Positions 27,545 to 39,583 of a stretch of 64,000 nt of DNA are shown piece after piece. Source of the DNA: Pseudomonadota bacterium (GTDB taxonomy: Bacteria; Pseudomonadota; Alphaproteobacteria; Acetobacterales; Acetobacteraceae); assembly GCA_021798575.1 (NCBI GenBank), contig JAJZGI010000005.1, positions 1 through 64,000 of the forward strand, in the 5' to 3' direction. Position 1 is the stretch's first letter. The number at the start of each line of letters is the position of its first letter. Under the pieces are notes generated by a model. The model was given only the letters and a program-made list of their open reading frames with translations, was not told the origin of the DNA and did no database searches. The position numbers were made by a program, and so were the translations under genes.

Positions 27545-29023
27545 ATGATTCGTACAGGGCAGCAATACCGGGATTCCATCCGCGATGGCAGGCGTGTGTG
27601 GATAAATGGGGAGGTGGTGCGGGACGTCACGACGCATCCGATGTTCAAACCGCTCGTGGATATCCGCGCGCGCATCTACGACATGCAGCACGACCCGCGC
27701 ACCGCGCCGGTGATGTGCTACAAGGACGAACTGGGCAACAGCTCCGCCATCGGGCTGAAGCTGCCATTCAAGCAGGAGGACTGGCACGCCAAGCGCGCCT
27801 CGACCGATGCGGTACTGGACGATATCGGCGGCATCGTCACCCGCGTGGGGGATGAGACCATCGGCGAGATGTGGTCGCTCTACGACGGCCAGGACGTACT
27901 GAACGAGGTCAACCCGCAATTCTCCGAGAACATCCGCCGCCATATCGACAAAGCCATCCGCGAGGATCCGTTCCATGTCTCGGCCAACACTGACCCGAAG
28001 GGTGACCGCTCCAAGCGCCCGCAGGACCAGGACCCGGACATGCTGCTGCATGTGGTGCGCGAGACCGACGCCGGCATCATCGTGCGCGGCGCGAAATATG
28101 AGACCGCAGCGGCCTACTCCAACCAGGCCTTCACCAAGCCGACCATCGCCAACTGGGGCAGCGCTGAACTCTCGGACTATGCGGTGGGCTTCGTGTGCGA
28201 TCTCGGCTCGCCGAACCTGAAATTCATCTGCCGTACCGGCTTTGCCGGGCGCGCGCCCGCGGCGGACTATCCGCTCTCGAACAAGTTCGACGAGATCGAT
28301 ACGCTGCTGATTTTTGATAATGTGCTGATCCCGTGGGAGAATGTGCTGTTCTACCGGCACACCAAGGCGGCCACCTTCATCCGCTCCACCCTGCACCGCT
28401 ACAGCGCCTTCGCCTTCGTGCAGCGGAACCTGAAGCTGGCGGACATGATGATCGGCGCGGCGCTGTTCAATGCGCGCCAGACGGGGTTGGATAAGCAACA
28501 GGCGGTGCAGGAGAAGCTGGCGCAACTTGCCTGCTACCGTGAGGGCATCAACGCGCATCTCACCGCCGCCATCGCCACCGCGCAAAAGAGCCCGGGCGGG
28601 CTGATGATGCCGAACCAGTCCCTGCTCTACACCGGGCGCGTGCTGGCCTGCTCGCAGCTGCACCAGATGATGCACATCACGCGCGAGCTCTGCGGCGGGC
28701 AGATCTGCGTCACCCCGGACGCCGCCGCCTTCGCCCATCCGGAGAGCGGGCCATGGCTCGAAAAATTCTATACCATCAACGACGAATGGCAGGCCGACGA
28801 CCGGCGCCGGCTGCTCGCCTTCGCGCGGGACCTGCTGAACTCGGACTATGCAGGCCACAGGCTCACCTTCCAGCTTTTCGCACAGTCTCCGCCGTTCGCG
28901 CATCTCGCCTCGGTCTATAATAATTTCGACTGGAGCGACGCGCTGCGCGTGGTGCATAAATCCGCCGGCCTGTCCGCCAATGTGCCCGGCGGCGCCGAGC
29001 CCGTGCGCGAAGCGGCGGAATAG
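27545..29023 (+). CDS. 4-hydroxyphenylacetate 3-hydroxylase (HpaB)-family flavin-dependent monooxygenase
   Basis: MIRTGQQYRDSIRDGRRVWINGEVVRDVTTHPMFKP N-terminus and ...MMHITRELCGGQICVTPD are HpaB-family; HpaC-like reductase adjacent. Confidence 0.92.
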   Translation: MIRTGQQYRDSIRDGRRVWINGEVVRDVTTHPMFKPLVDIRARIYDMQHDPRTAPVMCYKDELGNSSAIGLKLPFKQEDWHAKRASTDAVLDDIGGIVTRVGDETIGEMWSLYDGQDVLNEVNPQFSENIRRHIDKAIREDPFHVSANTDPKGDRSKRPQDQDPDMLLHVVRETDAGIIVRGAKYETAAAYSNQAFTKPTIANWGSAELSDYAVGFVCDLGSPNLKFICRTGFAGRAPAADYPLSNKFDEIDTLLIFDNVLIPWENVLFYRHTKAATFIRSTLHRYSAFAFVQRNLKLADMMIGAALFNARQTGLDKQQAVQEKLAQLACYREGINAHLTAAIATAQKSPGGLMMPNQSLLYTGRVLACSQLHQMMHITRELCGGQICVTPDAAAFAHPESGPWLEKFYTINDEWQADDRRRLLAFARDLLNSDYAGHRLTFQLFAQSPPFAHLASVYNNFDWSDALRVVHKSAGLSANVPGGAEPVREAAE

Positions 29024-29032
29024 GACAGTAAC

Positions 29033-29440
29033 ATGATCCACCAGCGTATCCGGCCCTTCAACACGCGCGACACCTACCCGGAACAAAAACTGGATAACGA
29101 CCTGTGCCAGGCGGTGGTGGCGGGCAAAACCATCTATCTGCGCGGCCAGGTGCCGCAGGATCTGGATACGCGGCAGAATGTCGCCGTGGGGGACGCCACC
29201 GGCCAGGCCGAAAAAGTGATGCAGAATATCGATCTGCTGTTGCGCGAGGCCGGCGCCTCGCTCGAGCATATCTGCAAGGTCACGGTCTACCTCACGGATA
29301 TCCGCCACCGGGAGCCGGTCTACCGTGTCGCGGGGCGATGGCTGAAGGGCGTGTTTCCCGTCTTCACCGGGCTCGTCGTGGTGGCGCTCGCCCGGCCGGA
29401 ATGGCTGGTCGAGATCGATGTGATCGCCGAGCTGCCGTAA
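29033..29440 (+). CDS. Rid family (YjgF/YER057c/UK114) protein
   Basis: VVAGKTIYLRGQVPQD...QAEKVMQNIDLLLREAGASLEHICKVTVYLTDI. Confidence 0.92.
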   Translation: MIHQRIRPFNTRDTYPEQKLDNDLCQAVVAGKTIYLRGQVPQDLDTRQNVAVGDATGQAEKVMQNIDLLLREAGASLEHICKVTVYLTDIRHREPVYRVAGRWLKGVFPVFTGLVVVALARPEWLVEIDVIAELP

Positions 29441-30153
29441 TGGATGAGGCGCAACTACGCATCGATCTGGCGGCTTCGTTCCGCCTTGCGGCGCGGCTGG
29501 ATTGGCATGAGGCGGTGGCCAATCATTTCAGTGTCGCCACCTCGGCGGATGGCCGATATTTTCTGATGAACCCGATGTGGCGGCATTTCTCGACGCTCTG
29601 CGCCTCGGACATGGTGCTGTTGGACTCCCAGGCGCCGCCGAGCGCGGACATGGACCCCACCGCCTGGGCGATCCACGGCACCATGCACGCGCAGGTGCCG
29701 CACGCGCGCTGCATTCTGCATCTGCACCCGCCCTATGCCACGGCGCTGGCCTGCCTCGCGGACCCGGCGATGAAACCCATCGACCAGACCTCGGCCAGGT
29801 TCTTCAATCGTGTCGCGCTGGATACGCAGTTCAGCGGCATGGCGGATAATGCGGAGGAGGGTAGCCGCCTGGCCCGCGCGCTGGGCGACAAAAACATGCT
29901 CATGATGGGCAATCACGGCGTGCTGGTGGTCGGCAATAACGTTGCGGAGGCGTTTGACGCCATGTACCATATAGAGCGCGCCTGCCGCACGCTGATGCTG
30001 GCCTATGCCTCCGGGCAGCGGCTGAATATCCTCTCGGACGAGATCGCCGAGAAGACCGCCCGCGCCTGGGAGGATGGCGGCGCCTTCGCCCAGGCGCATT
30101 TCAATGCAATGAAGCACCTGCTGGACGCCGAAGATCCCGCCTACGCCTCATGA
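29440..30153 (+). CDS. Class II aldolase/adducin family protein
   Basis: LDWHEAVANHFSV...; HLHPPYATALACL; MMGNHGVLVVGNNVAEAF; TAATG junction with Rid gene. Confidence 0.9.
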   Translation: MDEAQLRIDLAASFRLAARLDWHEAVANHFSVATSADGRYFLMNPMWRHFSTLCASDMVLLDSQAPPSADMDPTAWAIHGTMHAQVPHARCILHLHPPYATALACLADPAMKPIDQTSARFFNRVALDTQFSGMADNAEEGSRLARALGDKNMLMMGNHGVLVVGNNVAEAFDAMYHIERACRTLMLAYASGQRLNILSDEIAEKTARAWEDGGAFAQAHFNAMKHLLDAEDPAYAS

Positions 30154-30172
30154 ATTTGTAACAGGAGCGGTG

Positions 30173-32269
30173 ATGACCGGTAATGCGCGCTATGATATTC
30201 TGTTCGAGCCGGTGCGGATCGGCCCGAAGATGGCGCGCAACCGCTTCTATCAGGTGCCGCACTGCAACGGCATGGGCTACCGGGACCCCACCGCGCTCGC
30301 CCACATGCGCGGCGTGAAGGCCGAGGGCGGCTGGGCGGTGGTCTGCACCGAGCAGGTGGAGTTTCATCACAGCTCGGACATCACACCCTTTATCGAGCTG
30401 CGCCTATGGGACGACCGGGACATCCCGGCACTCGCGCGCATGGTGGATAAAATCCATGAGCACGGCAGCCTGGCGGGGATCGAGCTCGCCTATAATGGCA
30501 TGAATGGCCCTAATCTTTATTCGCGCGAGGTGCCGATGGGCCCGGCGCACCTGCCGGTCGCCACCTTCACCTATGAGCCCGTGCAGGCGCGGCGGATGGA
30601 CCTGCAGGACATCCGCAATATCCGCAAATGGCATCTGGCGGCGGTGCACCGCGCGCGCCGCGCCGGGTTCGACCTCATCTATGTCTACGCCGCGCACGCG
30701 CTCGGGTTTTTGCATCATTTTCTCTCCCGCCGGTATAACGAGCGCACGGATGAGTACGGCGGCTCGCTGGAAAACCGCATCCGCCTGCTGCGCGAGATCA
30801 CGCAGGAGACGAAGGACGCGGTGGGGCATGATTGCGCGATCCCGTTGCGCATCTCGGTCGATGAGCTGCTGGGCGAGGGCGGGCTGTATCAGGCGGAGGT
30901 CGAGGACATGATCGGCCTGATGGCCGACGTGCCCGATTTATGGGATGTCACCCTGGCCGGATGGGAGAACGACAGCCGCACCTCGCGCTTCGCCGAGGAG
31001 GGCGCGCAGGAGCCGTTCATCTCGGGCATCAAACGCCTCACCAGCAAGCCGGTGGTGGGCGTGGGGCGTTACACCTCGCCAGACCGCATGGTCTCGCTGG
31101 TGAAAAAGGGGGTCATGGACCTGATCGGCGCGGCCCGGCCCTCCATCGCCGATCCGTTTCTGCCCAATAAAATCCGTGATGGCCGGCTGGAGGATATTCG
31201 CGAATGCATCGGCTGCAACATCTGCGTCTCGGGGGATTTCACGCAATCGCCCATCCGCTGCACGCAAAACCCGACCATGGGCGAGGAATGGCGTAAGGGC
31301 TGGCACCCTGAGCGCGTGCGCCCCAGGGGCTCGGACAAGTCCGTGCTGGTGGTCGGCGCCGGGCCGGCCGGGCTGGAGGCCGCGCACGCGCTGGGCAAGC
31401 GCGGCTATGCGGTCACCCTGGCGGAGGCTGGCACGCAGCTTGGCGGGCGCGTGCTGGCGGAGGCAAAACTGCCCGGCCTCGCCGCCTGGAGCCGTGTGGC
31501 GGACTACCGGCGGTTACAGTTGCAAAAACTCGCCAATGTGGAGATATTTTTCATGAGCCGCCTGGACGCCCCGAGCGTGCTGGAATTCGGCTTTCCGCGC
31601 GTCGTGCTGGCCACCGGCGCGCGCTGGCGGCGCGACGGTGTGGGGCATCTGCACACGCGGCCCATTCCCATCGCGCCGGGTGCCATCCTGATCTCGCCCT
31701 CCGAGATCATGGAAGGCCAGTTGCCCACGGGCAAAACCGTGCTGGTGTGGGATGACGACCATTATTACATGGGTGGTGTGATCGCTGAACTATTGGCCGA
31801 GAAAAACTATGATGTGGTCTATCTCACCCCCGCATCCGAGGCCTCAACCTGGACCCGTAACACCATGGAGCAGCATTTCATCCAGAAGCGAATGCTCGAG
31901 AAGGGCATTACCATCCATGGTTTCAAAACCGTGGAATCGGTCGCCCCCGGCGAGGTATTGAGCGCCTGTGTCTTCACCGGCCGAAAAACCCGCATCGCGG
32001 CGGATGCCGTGGTGCTGGTCACCGCGCGCCTGCCCAATGAGGAACTGGCGCTGGCCCTGCAAGCCTGCCGTGAGGATTGGGCGGATGCGGGCATCGAGGA
32101 CGTGACCAGCATCGGCGATGCGCTGGCCCCGGCCACCATCGCTCACGCCACCTATGCCGGGCGGCGCTATGCCGAGCTTTTGGACAATCCCCCTTTGCCG
32201 GAGGGCGTGATACCCTTCCGCCGTGAAATCGCCGGGCTTTTACCTCTGAGAGAGGGGAATCCAACATGA
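30173..32269 (+). CDS. FMN/FAD-dependent oxidoreductase of the trimethylamine/dimethylamine dehydrogenase (Old Yellow Enzyme + [4Fe-4S] + FAD) family
   Basis: Old Yellow Enzyme barrel, [4Fe-4S] motif CIGCNICVSGDFTQSPIRCTQNP, dinucleotide-binding VLVVGAGPAGLEAAHALGKRGYAVTLAEA. Confidence 0.92.
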   Translation: MTGNARYDILFEPVRIGPKMARNRFYQVPHCNGMGYRDPTALAHMRGVKAEGGWAVVCTEQVEFHHSSDITPFIELRLWDDRDIPALARMVDKIHEHGSLAGIELAYNGMNGPNLYSREVPMGPAHLPVATFTYEPVQARRMDLQDIRNIRKWHLAAVHRARRAGFDLIYVYAAHALGFLHHFLSRRYNERTDEYGGSLENRIRLLREITQETKDAVGHDCAIPLRISVDELLGEGGLYQAEVEDMIGLMADVPDLWDVTLAGWENDSRTSRFAEEGAQEPFISGIKRLTSKPVVGVGRYTSPDRMVSLVKKGVMDLIGAARPSIADPFLPNKIRDGRLEDIRECIGCNICVSGDFTQSPIRCTQNPTMGEEWRKGWHPERVRPRGSDKSVLVVGAGPAGLEAAHALGKRGYAVTLAEAGTQLGGRVLAEAKLPGLAAWSRVADYRRLQLQKLANVEIFFMSRLDAPSVLEFGFPRVVLATGARWRRDGVGHLHTRPIPIAPGAILISPSEIMEGQLPTGKTVLVWDDDHYYMGGVIAELLAEKNYDVVYLTPASEASTWTRNTMEQHFIQKRMLEKGITIHGFKTVESVAPGEVLSACVFTGRKTRIAADAVVLVTARLPNEELALALQACREDWADAGIEDVTSIGDALAPATIAHATYAGRRYAELLDNPPLPEGVIPFRREIAGLLPLREGNPT

Positions 32270-32637
32270 TGATCCCATTTACGCTGGCGGCCGCGCGCGC
32301 GCCGCTCGATGATTGGGGCCGCCCGGAGGATATCGGCGCGGTGACGGTGCAAGGGCCGATCGCGCTTTCCGGCAAAATTCTCATCGGCGGGCTGGATCAG
32401 CCACTGTTTGGTGGGCTGTACGCCGCCACGCGGGGCATCTACCGGGTGGTCTATGGCTTTCATGAACACGCCACGCTGCTGGAGGGCGAGTTGAAAATAA
32501 CCGAGGTGGGTTCCGGCCAGGATGTGGTCTACGGCCCCGGTGACTCCTGGATCATCAAAAAACACACCGCGGTGATCTGGGAAATCCGCTCCGAATCCAT
32601 CCTTAAAAGCTACATTGCCAGCACCGGCGAGCTATGA
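32266..32637 (+). CDS. Small cupin-like protein (123 aa), function unknown
   Basis: GFHEHATLLEGELKITEVGSGQDVVYGPGDSWIIKKHTAVIWEIRSES is cupin-like; translationally coupled on both sides. Confidence 0.7.
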   Translation: MMIPFTLAAARAPLDDWGRPEDIGAVTVQGPIALSGKILIGGLDQPLFGGLYAATRGIYRVVYGFHEHATLLEGELKITEVGSGQDVVYGPGDSWIIKKHTAVIWEIRSESILKSYIASTGEL

Positions 32638-33095
32638 ACCAGGTACAGGGAGGGCCAAAAATGTCAGTTGAATCGGAAGTCCTCAGGGCGGCGGCGGATC
32701 TCATCTCGGCTTTTGAAAATAACGACAGGGCGGTCTATTTCGCCTGTTTCACGCCGGATGCGCGCTTCATGTTCTACACGCTGGACCATGCGCTGGAGAG
32801 CCGCGCGGCCTATGAGGCGCAATGGGATTCCTGGGTTAAAAACCAGGGTTTTCATGTGCAGGCCTGCGCTTCCACCAACCAGCATGTGGCCATCTGCGGG
32901 CAGGCGGCGGTATTCACCCACAACACCGCCTCCAGGATCACCACGCATGACGGCACGCATCTCTACCATGAGCGCGAGACCATTGTTTTTCATAAAATCG
33001 CCGGGCGCTGGCTGGCCGTGCATGAGCATCTGTCCCTGGTGGCGGAGGAATCCACCCAGGCCCCAGCATTGACACAAGCCCCCACCCCGCTATAA
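32634..33095 (+). CDS. NTF2-like/SnoaL-like protein
   Basis: [28 protein letters not shown]...[19 protein letters not shown] is typical of the SnoaL-like fold. Confidence 0.8.
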   Translation: MNQVQGGPKMSVESEVLRAAADLISAFENNDRAVYFACFTPDARFMFYTLDHALESRAAYEAQWDSWVKNQGFHVQACASTNQHVAICGQAAVFTHNTASRITTHDGTHLYHERETIVFHKIAGRWLAVHEHLSLVAEESTQAPALTQAPTPL

Positions 33096-33167
33096 CCCGG
33101 CTGTCTCGCGGCAGGGCACCACCCCGCCGCGTTCTGTCTTTTGATGTCACCCGATTGGATTAACCAG

Positions 33168-33482
33168 ATGTTCGCAGTCATCCGCACCGGCGGCAAACAG
33201 TACCGCGTCACGCCAGACGCCGTGCTGAAAATCGAGAAGCTGGAGGCGGAAGCCGGCAGCACCGTCACGTTCACCGATGTCCTGGCCGTCGGCGGGGAGG
33301 GTGGTCTGAAGCTCGGCGCCCCGACCCTGGCTGGCGCCTCCGTCACCGCCACCGTCATCGCGCAGGACCGCCTGGCGAAGGTCATCATTTTCAAAAAACG
33401 CTGCCGGCAGAACAGCCGCCGCAAGAACGGCCACCGCCAGTGCGTGACCGTGCTGCGCGTCTCCGCCATCAACGCGGCGTAA
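33168..33482 (+). CDS. rplU: 50S ribosomal protein L21
   Basis: [30 protein letters not shown]...[19 protein letters not shown]. Confidence 0.97.
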   Translation: MFAVIRTGGKQYRVTPDAVLKIEKLEAEAGSTVTFTDVLAVGGEGGLKLGAPTLAGASVTATVIAQDRLAKVIIFKKRCRQNSRRKNGHRQCVTVLRVSAINAA

Positions 33483-33494
33483 GGGAGCACTTCC

Positions 33495-33764
33495 ATGGCA
33501 CATAAAAAAGCTGGCGGTTCCTCACGCAATGGGCGGGACACCGCAGGGCGGCGTCTCGGCGTCAAAAAATCCGGCGGGCAGGAGGTGGTTGCGGGCAACA
33601 TCATCATCCGCCAGCGTGGCACCAAGGTGAAGCCAGGGCTGAACGTCGGCCTGGGCCGGGACCACACGATCTTCGCGCTCACCGACGGCAAGGTGCTGTT
33701 CGAGCGTAAATCGGACGATCGGGTGCATGTCTCGGTCACGCCCGTTAAACTCGCTGCCGAATAA
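33495..33764 (+). CDS. rpmA: 50S ribosomal protein L27
   Basis: [44 protein letters not shown]. Confidence 0.98.
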   Translation: MAHKKAGGSSRNGRDTAGRRLGVKKSGGQEVVAGNIIIRQRGTKVKPGLNVGLGRDHTIFALTDGKVLFERKSDDRVHVSVTPVKLAAE

Positions 33765-33787
33765 CCCGGTCGCACTCCTTAAAAAGA

Positions 33788-33810
33788 GGCCGGCATCGCC
33801 GGCCTTTTTT
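33788..33810 (+). terminator. Rho-independent terminator after rpmA
   Basis: GGCCGGC-ATC-GCCGGCC followed by TTTTTT. Confidence 0.9.
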
Positions 33811-33822
33811 ATTGGGGCATAA

Positions 33823-35966
<2,144 letters not shown>

Positions 35967-36823
35967 TAATCCCGGAGAAATCCATCCCCGCATGGCCCGC
36001 ATCGGCGTAGCTCTGGTACATCGCCGCCGCGTGCTGGCCCAGCGCCGTGCTGGCGCCCGCGCTGGCCGCCGCCGCCTGGCTGAGCAGCATGTCTTTTAGC
36101 ATCAGCGCGGTCGAGAATCCCGGCTTGTAGGCGTTATTGGCCGGGCTGCCCGCCACCGGGCCGGGCACCGGGCAATAGCTGGTGAGCGACCAGCACTGGC
36201 CGGAGGCGGTGGAGGCCACGTCATAGAGCGCCTGGTGCGAGAGGCCGAGCTTTTCTCCCAACACGAATGCCTCCGAGACGGCGATCATGGAAATACCCAG
36301 GATCATGTTATTGCAGATCTTGGCGGCCTGTCCGGCCCCGGCGTCACCGCAATGCACGATCTTGCGGCCCATTTTTTCCAGCACCGGCAGCGCGCGGGCG
36401 AAGGCGGCGCCCAAACCGCCCACCATGAAGGTGAGCGTGCCCGCGGCCGCCCCGCCAACCCCGCCCGAGACCGGCGCATCGATCGACGCCATGCCGGCCG
36501 CCCCTGCCAGCCCATGCGCCGCGCGGGCGCTGGCCACGTCGATGGTGGAGCTCTCGATGAACAGCGTGCCGAGCGCGGCGACGGCCAGAATACCCGGGTA
36601 CACCTCCAGCACCAGCCTGCCGCTGGGCAGCATGGTGATCACCATCTCCGCCTCGCGCGCGGCATCGGCGGCTGATGCCGCCATCCTCACCCCGGCGCTG
36701 GCGGCGGCCTGCCGGGCGGCGGGCACCACGTCGTAGCCGCAAACCTCATGCCCCGCCTTCAACAGGTTTTGCGCCATCGGCAGACCCATATTGCCCAGAC
36801 CAATAAACCCGATGATCGCCATG

Positions 36824-37972
36824 CTATTTTGCCTCCAATGTTCGCCTGGAAATAATCAGCCGCATGATCTCGTTCGTGCCCTCCAGGATCTGGTGCACAC
36901 GCAAATCCCGGACAATTTTCTCAATCCCATAATCCGCCAGATACCCATAGCCGCCGTGCATCTGCAGCGCCTCATTGGCGATGTTAAAACCCGCATCGGT
37001 GGCAAAACGTTTCGCCATCGCGCAATGCAGGGTCGCCTGCGCATCCCCCGCATCCAGCGCCATCGCGGCGCGCCACAGCAGCAGCCGCGCTGCCTCCAGC
37101 TCGGTCGCCATATCCGCCACACGGAACTGCAACGCCTGAAAACCGCCGAGGGGTTTGCCAAAAGCCTTGCGCTCGCCGAGGTATTTCACGGTTTTATCCA
37201 GCGCCGCCTGCGCCCCGCCGAGCGAGGCGGCACCGATATTCACCCGCCCACCATCCAGCCCACCCATGGCGATCTTGAAGCCGATCCCCTCAGGCCCAAG
37301 CCGGTTGGCAACGGGCACGCGCGCATCCTCGAATATCACCTGCGCGGTCGGCTGCGCGTTCCAGCCCATTTTATATTCATTCGGGCCGAAGGATACACCT
37401 GGCATCCCCCGCTCGACCACCAGCGTGGAGATGCCGCGCGCACCCGCCTCGCCGGTGCGCACCATCACCACATAAACATCCGCCACCCCGGCGCCGGAGA
37501 TGAATTGTTTGGTGCCGTTCACGACATAATGCTCGCCTTCCAGCACCGCGCGGGTCTTCAACGCCGCTGCGTCGGAGCCCGCCGCGGGCTCCGTCAGGCA
37601 GTAGCTGGAGAGCTGCGCCATGCTGCACAGGCCGGGCAGATATTTCGCCCGCTGCGCAGCGTCGCCATAACGGTCGATCATCCCCGCGCACATGTTATGG
37701 ATCGAGATATAGGCCGCGATACTGGGGCAGCCGGTCGCTAGCGCCTCGATGATCAGCGCCGCATCCAGCCGCGTGAGGCCGGAGCCGCCGTGCGCCTCGT
37801 CCACATAGATGCCGCCCATGCCGAGTGCTGCGGCCTCCCGTAGCACATCCAGGGGGAAATGCTTGGCCCGGTCCCATTCAACCGCGAACGGGGCGAGGCG
37901 CTCGGCGGCAAAACCACGCGCCATCTCGCGGATGGCGAGCGCCTCATCGCCGAGTGTGAAGCACAGGCTCAA
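36824..37972 (-). CDS. Acyl-CoA dehydrogenase (probable isobutyryl-CoA dehydrogenase)
   Basis: ACAD motifs YCLTEPAAGSDAAALKT and LQMHGGYGYLADYGIEKIVRDLRVHQILEGTNEIM; mmsAB context. Confidence 0.93.
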   Translation of the reverse strand: MSLCFTLGDEALAIREMARGFAAERLAPFAVEWDRAKHFPLDVLREAAALGMGGIYVDEAHGGSGLTRLDAALIIEALATGCPSIAAYISIHNMCAGMIDRYGDAAQRAKYLPGLCSMAQLSSYCLTEPAAGSDAAALKTRAVLEGEHYVVNGTKQFISGAGVADVYVVMVRTGEAGARGISTLVVERGMPGVSFGPNEYKMGWNAQPTAQVIFEDARVPVANRLGPEGIGFKIAMGGLDGGRVNIGAASLGGAQAALDKTVKYLGERKAFGKPLGGFQALQFRVADMATELEAARLLLWRAAMALDAGDAQATLHCAMAKRFATDAGFNIANEALQMHGGYGYLADYGIEKIVRDLRVHQILEGTNEIMRLIISRRTLEAK

Positions 37973-37979
37973 CGCCGCC

Positions 37980-39476
37980 TCAATCCATCGTCGGGATGAC
38001 GAACGAGGCGCCGTCTTTCACGCCGGACGGCCAGCGCGAGGTCACCGTCTTGGTCTTGGTGTAAAAGCGGATGGAATCCGGCCCGTGCTGGTTCAGGTCG
38101 CCAAAGCCCGAGCGTTTCCAGCCGCCAAAGGTATGGTAGGCGATCGGCACGGGGATCGGCACATTCACCCCCACCATGCCGACCTGCACGCGCGAGCAGA
38201 AATCACGCGCGGCATCGCCATCGCGCGTGAAAATCGCGGTGCCGTTGCCGTATTCATGCTCATTTGGCAGGCGCAGCGCGGCCTCATAATTCTCCGCCCG
38301 CACCACTGCCAGCACCGGGCCAAAAATCTCCTCCCGGTAGATCTTCATCTCCGGCGTAACATGGTCGAACAATGTCCCACCGATGAAATAGCCGTCCTCA
38401 TAGCCCTGCATCTTGAAACCCCGACCATCGACGACGAGCTTCGCACCCCCCGCCACCCCGGCGTCGATATAGGATTTCACGCGGTTCAGCGCGTCTTTGG
38501 TCACCAGCGGACCATAATCGGCCCCGGCGTCGGACGAGAGGCCGATCTTCAGCGCCTCGATCCGAGGGCTGAGTTTTTTCACCAGCGCATCGGCGGTCGC
38601 CTGGCCCACCGGCACCACGACCGAGAGCGCCATGCAGCGCTCACCGGCCGAGCCATAGGCCGCACCCATCAGCGCATCCACCGCCTGGTCCAGGTCGGCA
38701 TCGGGCATGATGATCGCGTGGTTCTTCGCGCCGCCGAAACACTGCGCGCGTTTGCCATTCTGCGCCGCCGTCGCGTAGATATAATTGGCGATGGGGGACG
38801 AGCCGACAAACCCGACCGCCGTGACGCGCGGGTCGTGCAAAATCGTGTCCACCGCCTCCTTGTCGCCATTCACCACGTTCAGGATACCAGGTGGCCCCCC
38901 GGCAGCGACAAACAATTCCGCCAGCCGCATCGGCACCGAGGGGTCGCGCTCGGAGGGTTTCAAAATAAACGCATTGCCACAGGCGATCGCCGGCGCGGCC
39001 TTCCATAGCGGGATCATGGCCGGGAAGTTGAACGGGGTGATCCCCGCGACCACGCCCATCGGCTGGCGCATGGAATACACGTCGATCCCGGTACCCGCGT
39101 CGGTGGTGTATTCGCCCTTCAACAGATGCGGAATGCCGATGGCGAACTCCAGCACCTCCACGCCGCGCTGGATATCGCCCTTGGAGTCCGGCACGGTCTT
39201 GCCATGCTCGGATGAGAGTAGTCTGGCGAGCGAGTCGATCTCGCCATTGATGAGGTCGAGGAACTTCATCAGCACGCGGGCCCGCCGCTGCGGGTTCAAC
39301 GCGGCCCAACCCGGCTGTGCCAGGGCAGCGTTGGCGATCACCGCCTCAACTTCAGCCTTGCTGGCGAGCGCCACCTGCGCCTGCACCGCGCCGGTATTGG
39401 GGTCGAACACGTCGGCGAAACGGCCGGATTTCCCCTCGACGATCTTGCCGCCGATAAAATGATTCACCACGCGCAT
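37980..39476 (-). CDS. mmsA: CoA-acylating methylmalonate-semialdehyde dehydrogenase
   Basis: NHFIGGKIVEGKSGRFADVFDPNTG; GITPFNFPAMIPLWKAAPAIACGNAFILKPSERDPS; GSAGERCMALSV. Confidence 0.95.
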   Translation of the reverse strand: MRVVNHFIGGKIVEGKSGRFADVFDPNTGAVQAQVALASKAEVEAVIANAALAQPGWAALNPQRRARVLMKFLDLINGEIDSLARLLSSEHGKTVPDSKGDIQRGVEVLEFAIGIPHLLKGEYTTDAGTGIDVYSMRQPMGVVAGITPFNFPAMIPLWKAAPAIACGNAFILKPSERDPSVPMRLAELFVAAGGPPGILNVVNGDKEAVDTILHDPRVTAVGFVGSSPIANYIYATAAQNGKRAQCFGGAKNHAIIMPDADLDQAVDALMGAAYGSAGERCMALSVVVPVGQATADALVKKLSPRIEALKIGLSSDAGADYGPLVTKDALNRVKSYIDAGVAGGAKLVVDGRGFKMQGYEDGYFIGGTLFDHVTPEMKIYREEIFGPVLAVVRAENYEAALRLPNEHEYGNGTAIFTRDGDAARDFCSRVQVGMVGVNVPIPVPIAYHTFGGWKRSGFGDLNQHGPDSIRFYTKTKTVTSRWPSGVKDGASFVIPTMD

Positions 39477-39583
39477 TGCTTCCTCCAGAATAACTTGTGA
39501 GGACCCCTTATACACTTTAACATGCCCGATGAAGGGTAAAATTATCCCAACCATTGTGCATAATTACATGAAAGCGCTCCCCA

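Noticed and set aside
27518-29308. 596-aa ORF on - strand opposite the HpaB-family gene
   Set aside because: Antisense of a clearly conserved gene; no domain signature.
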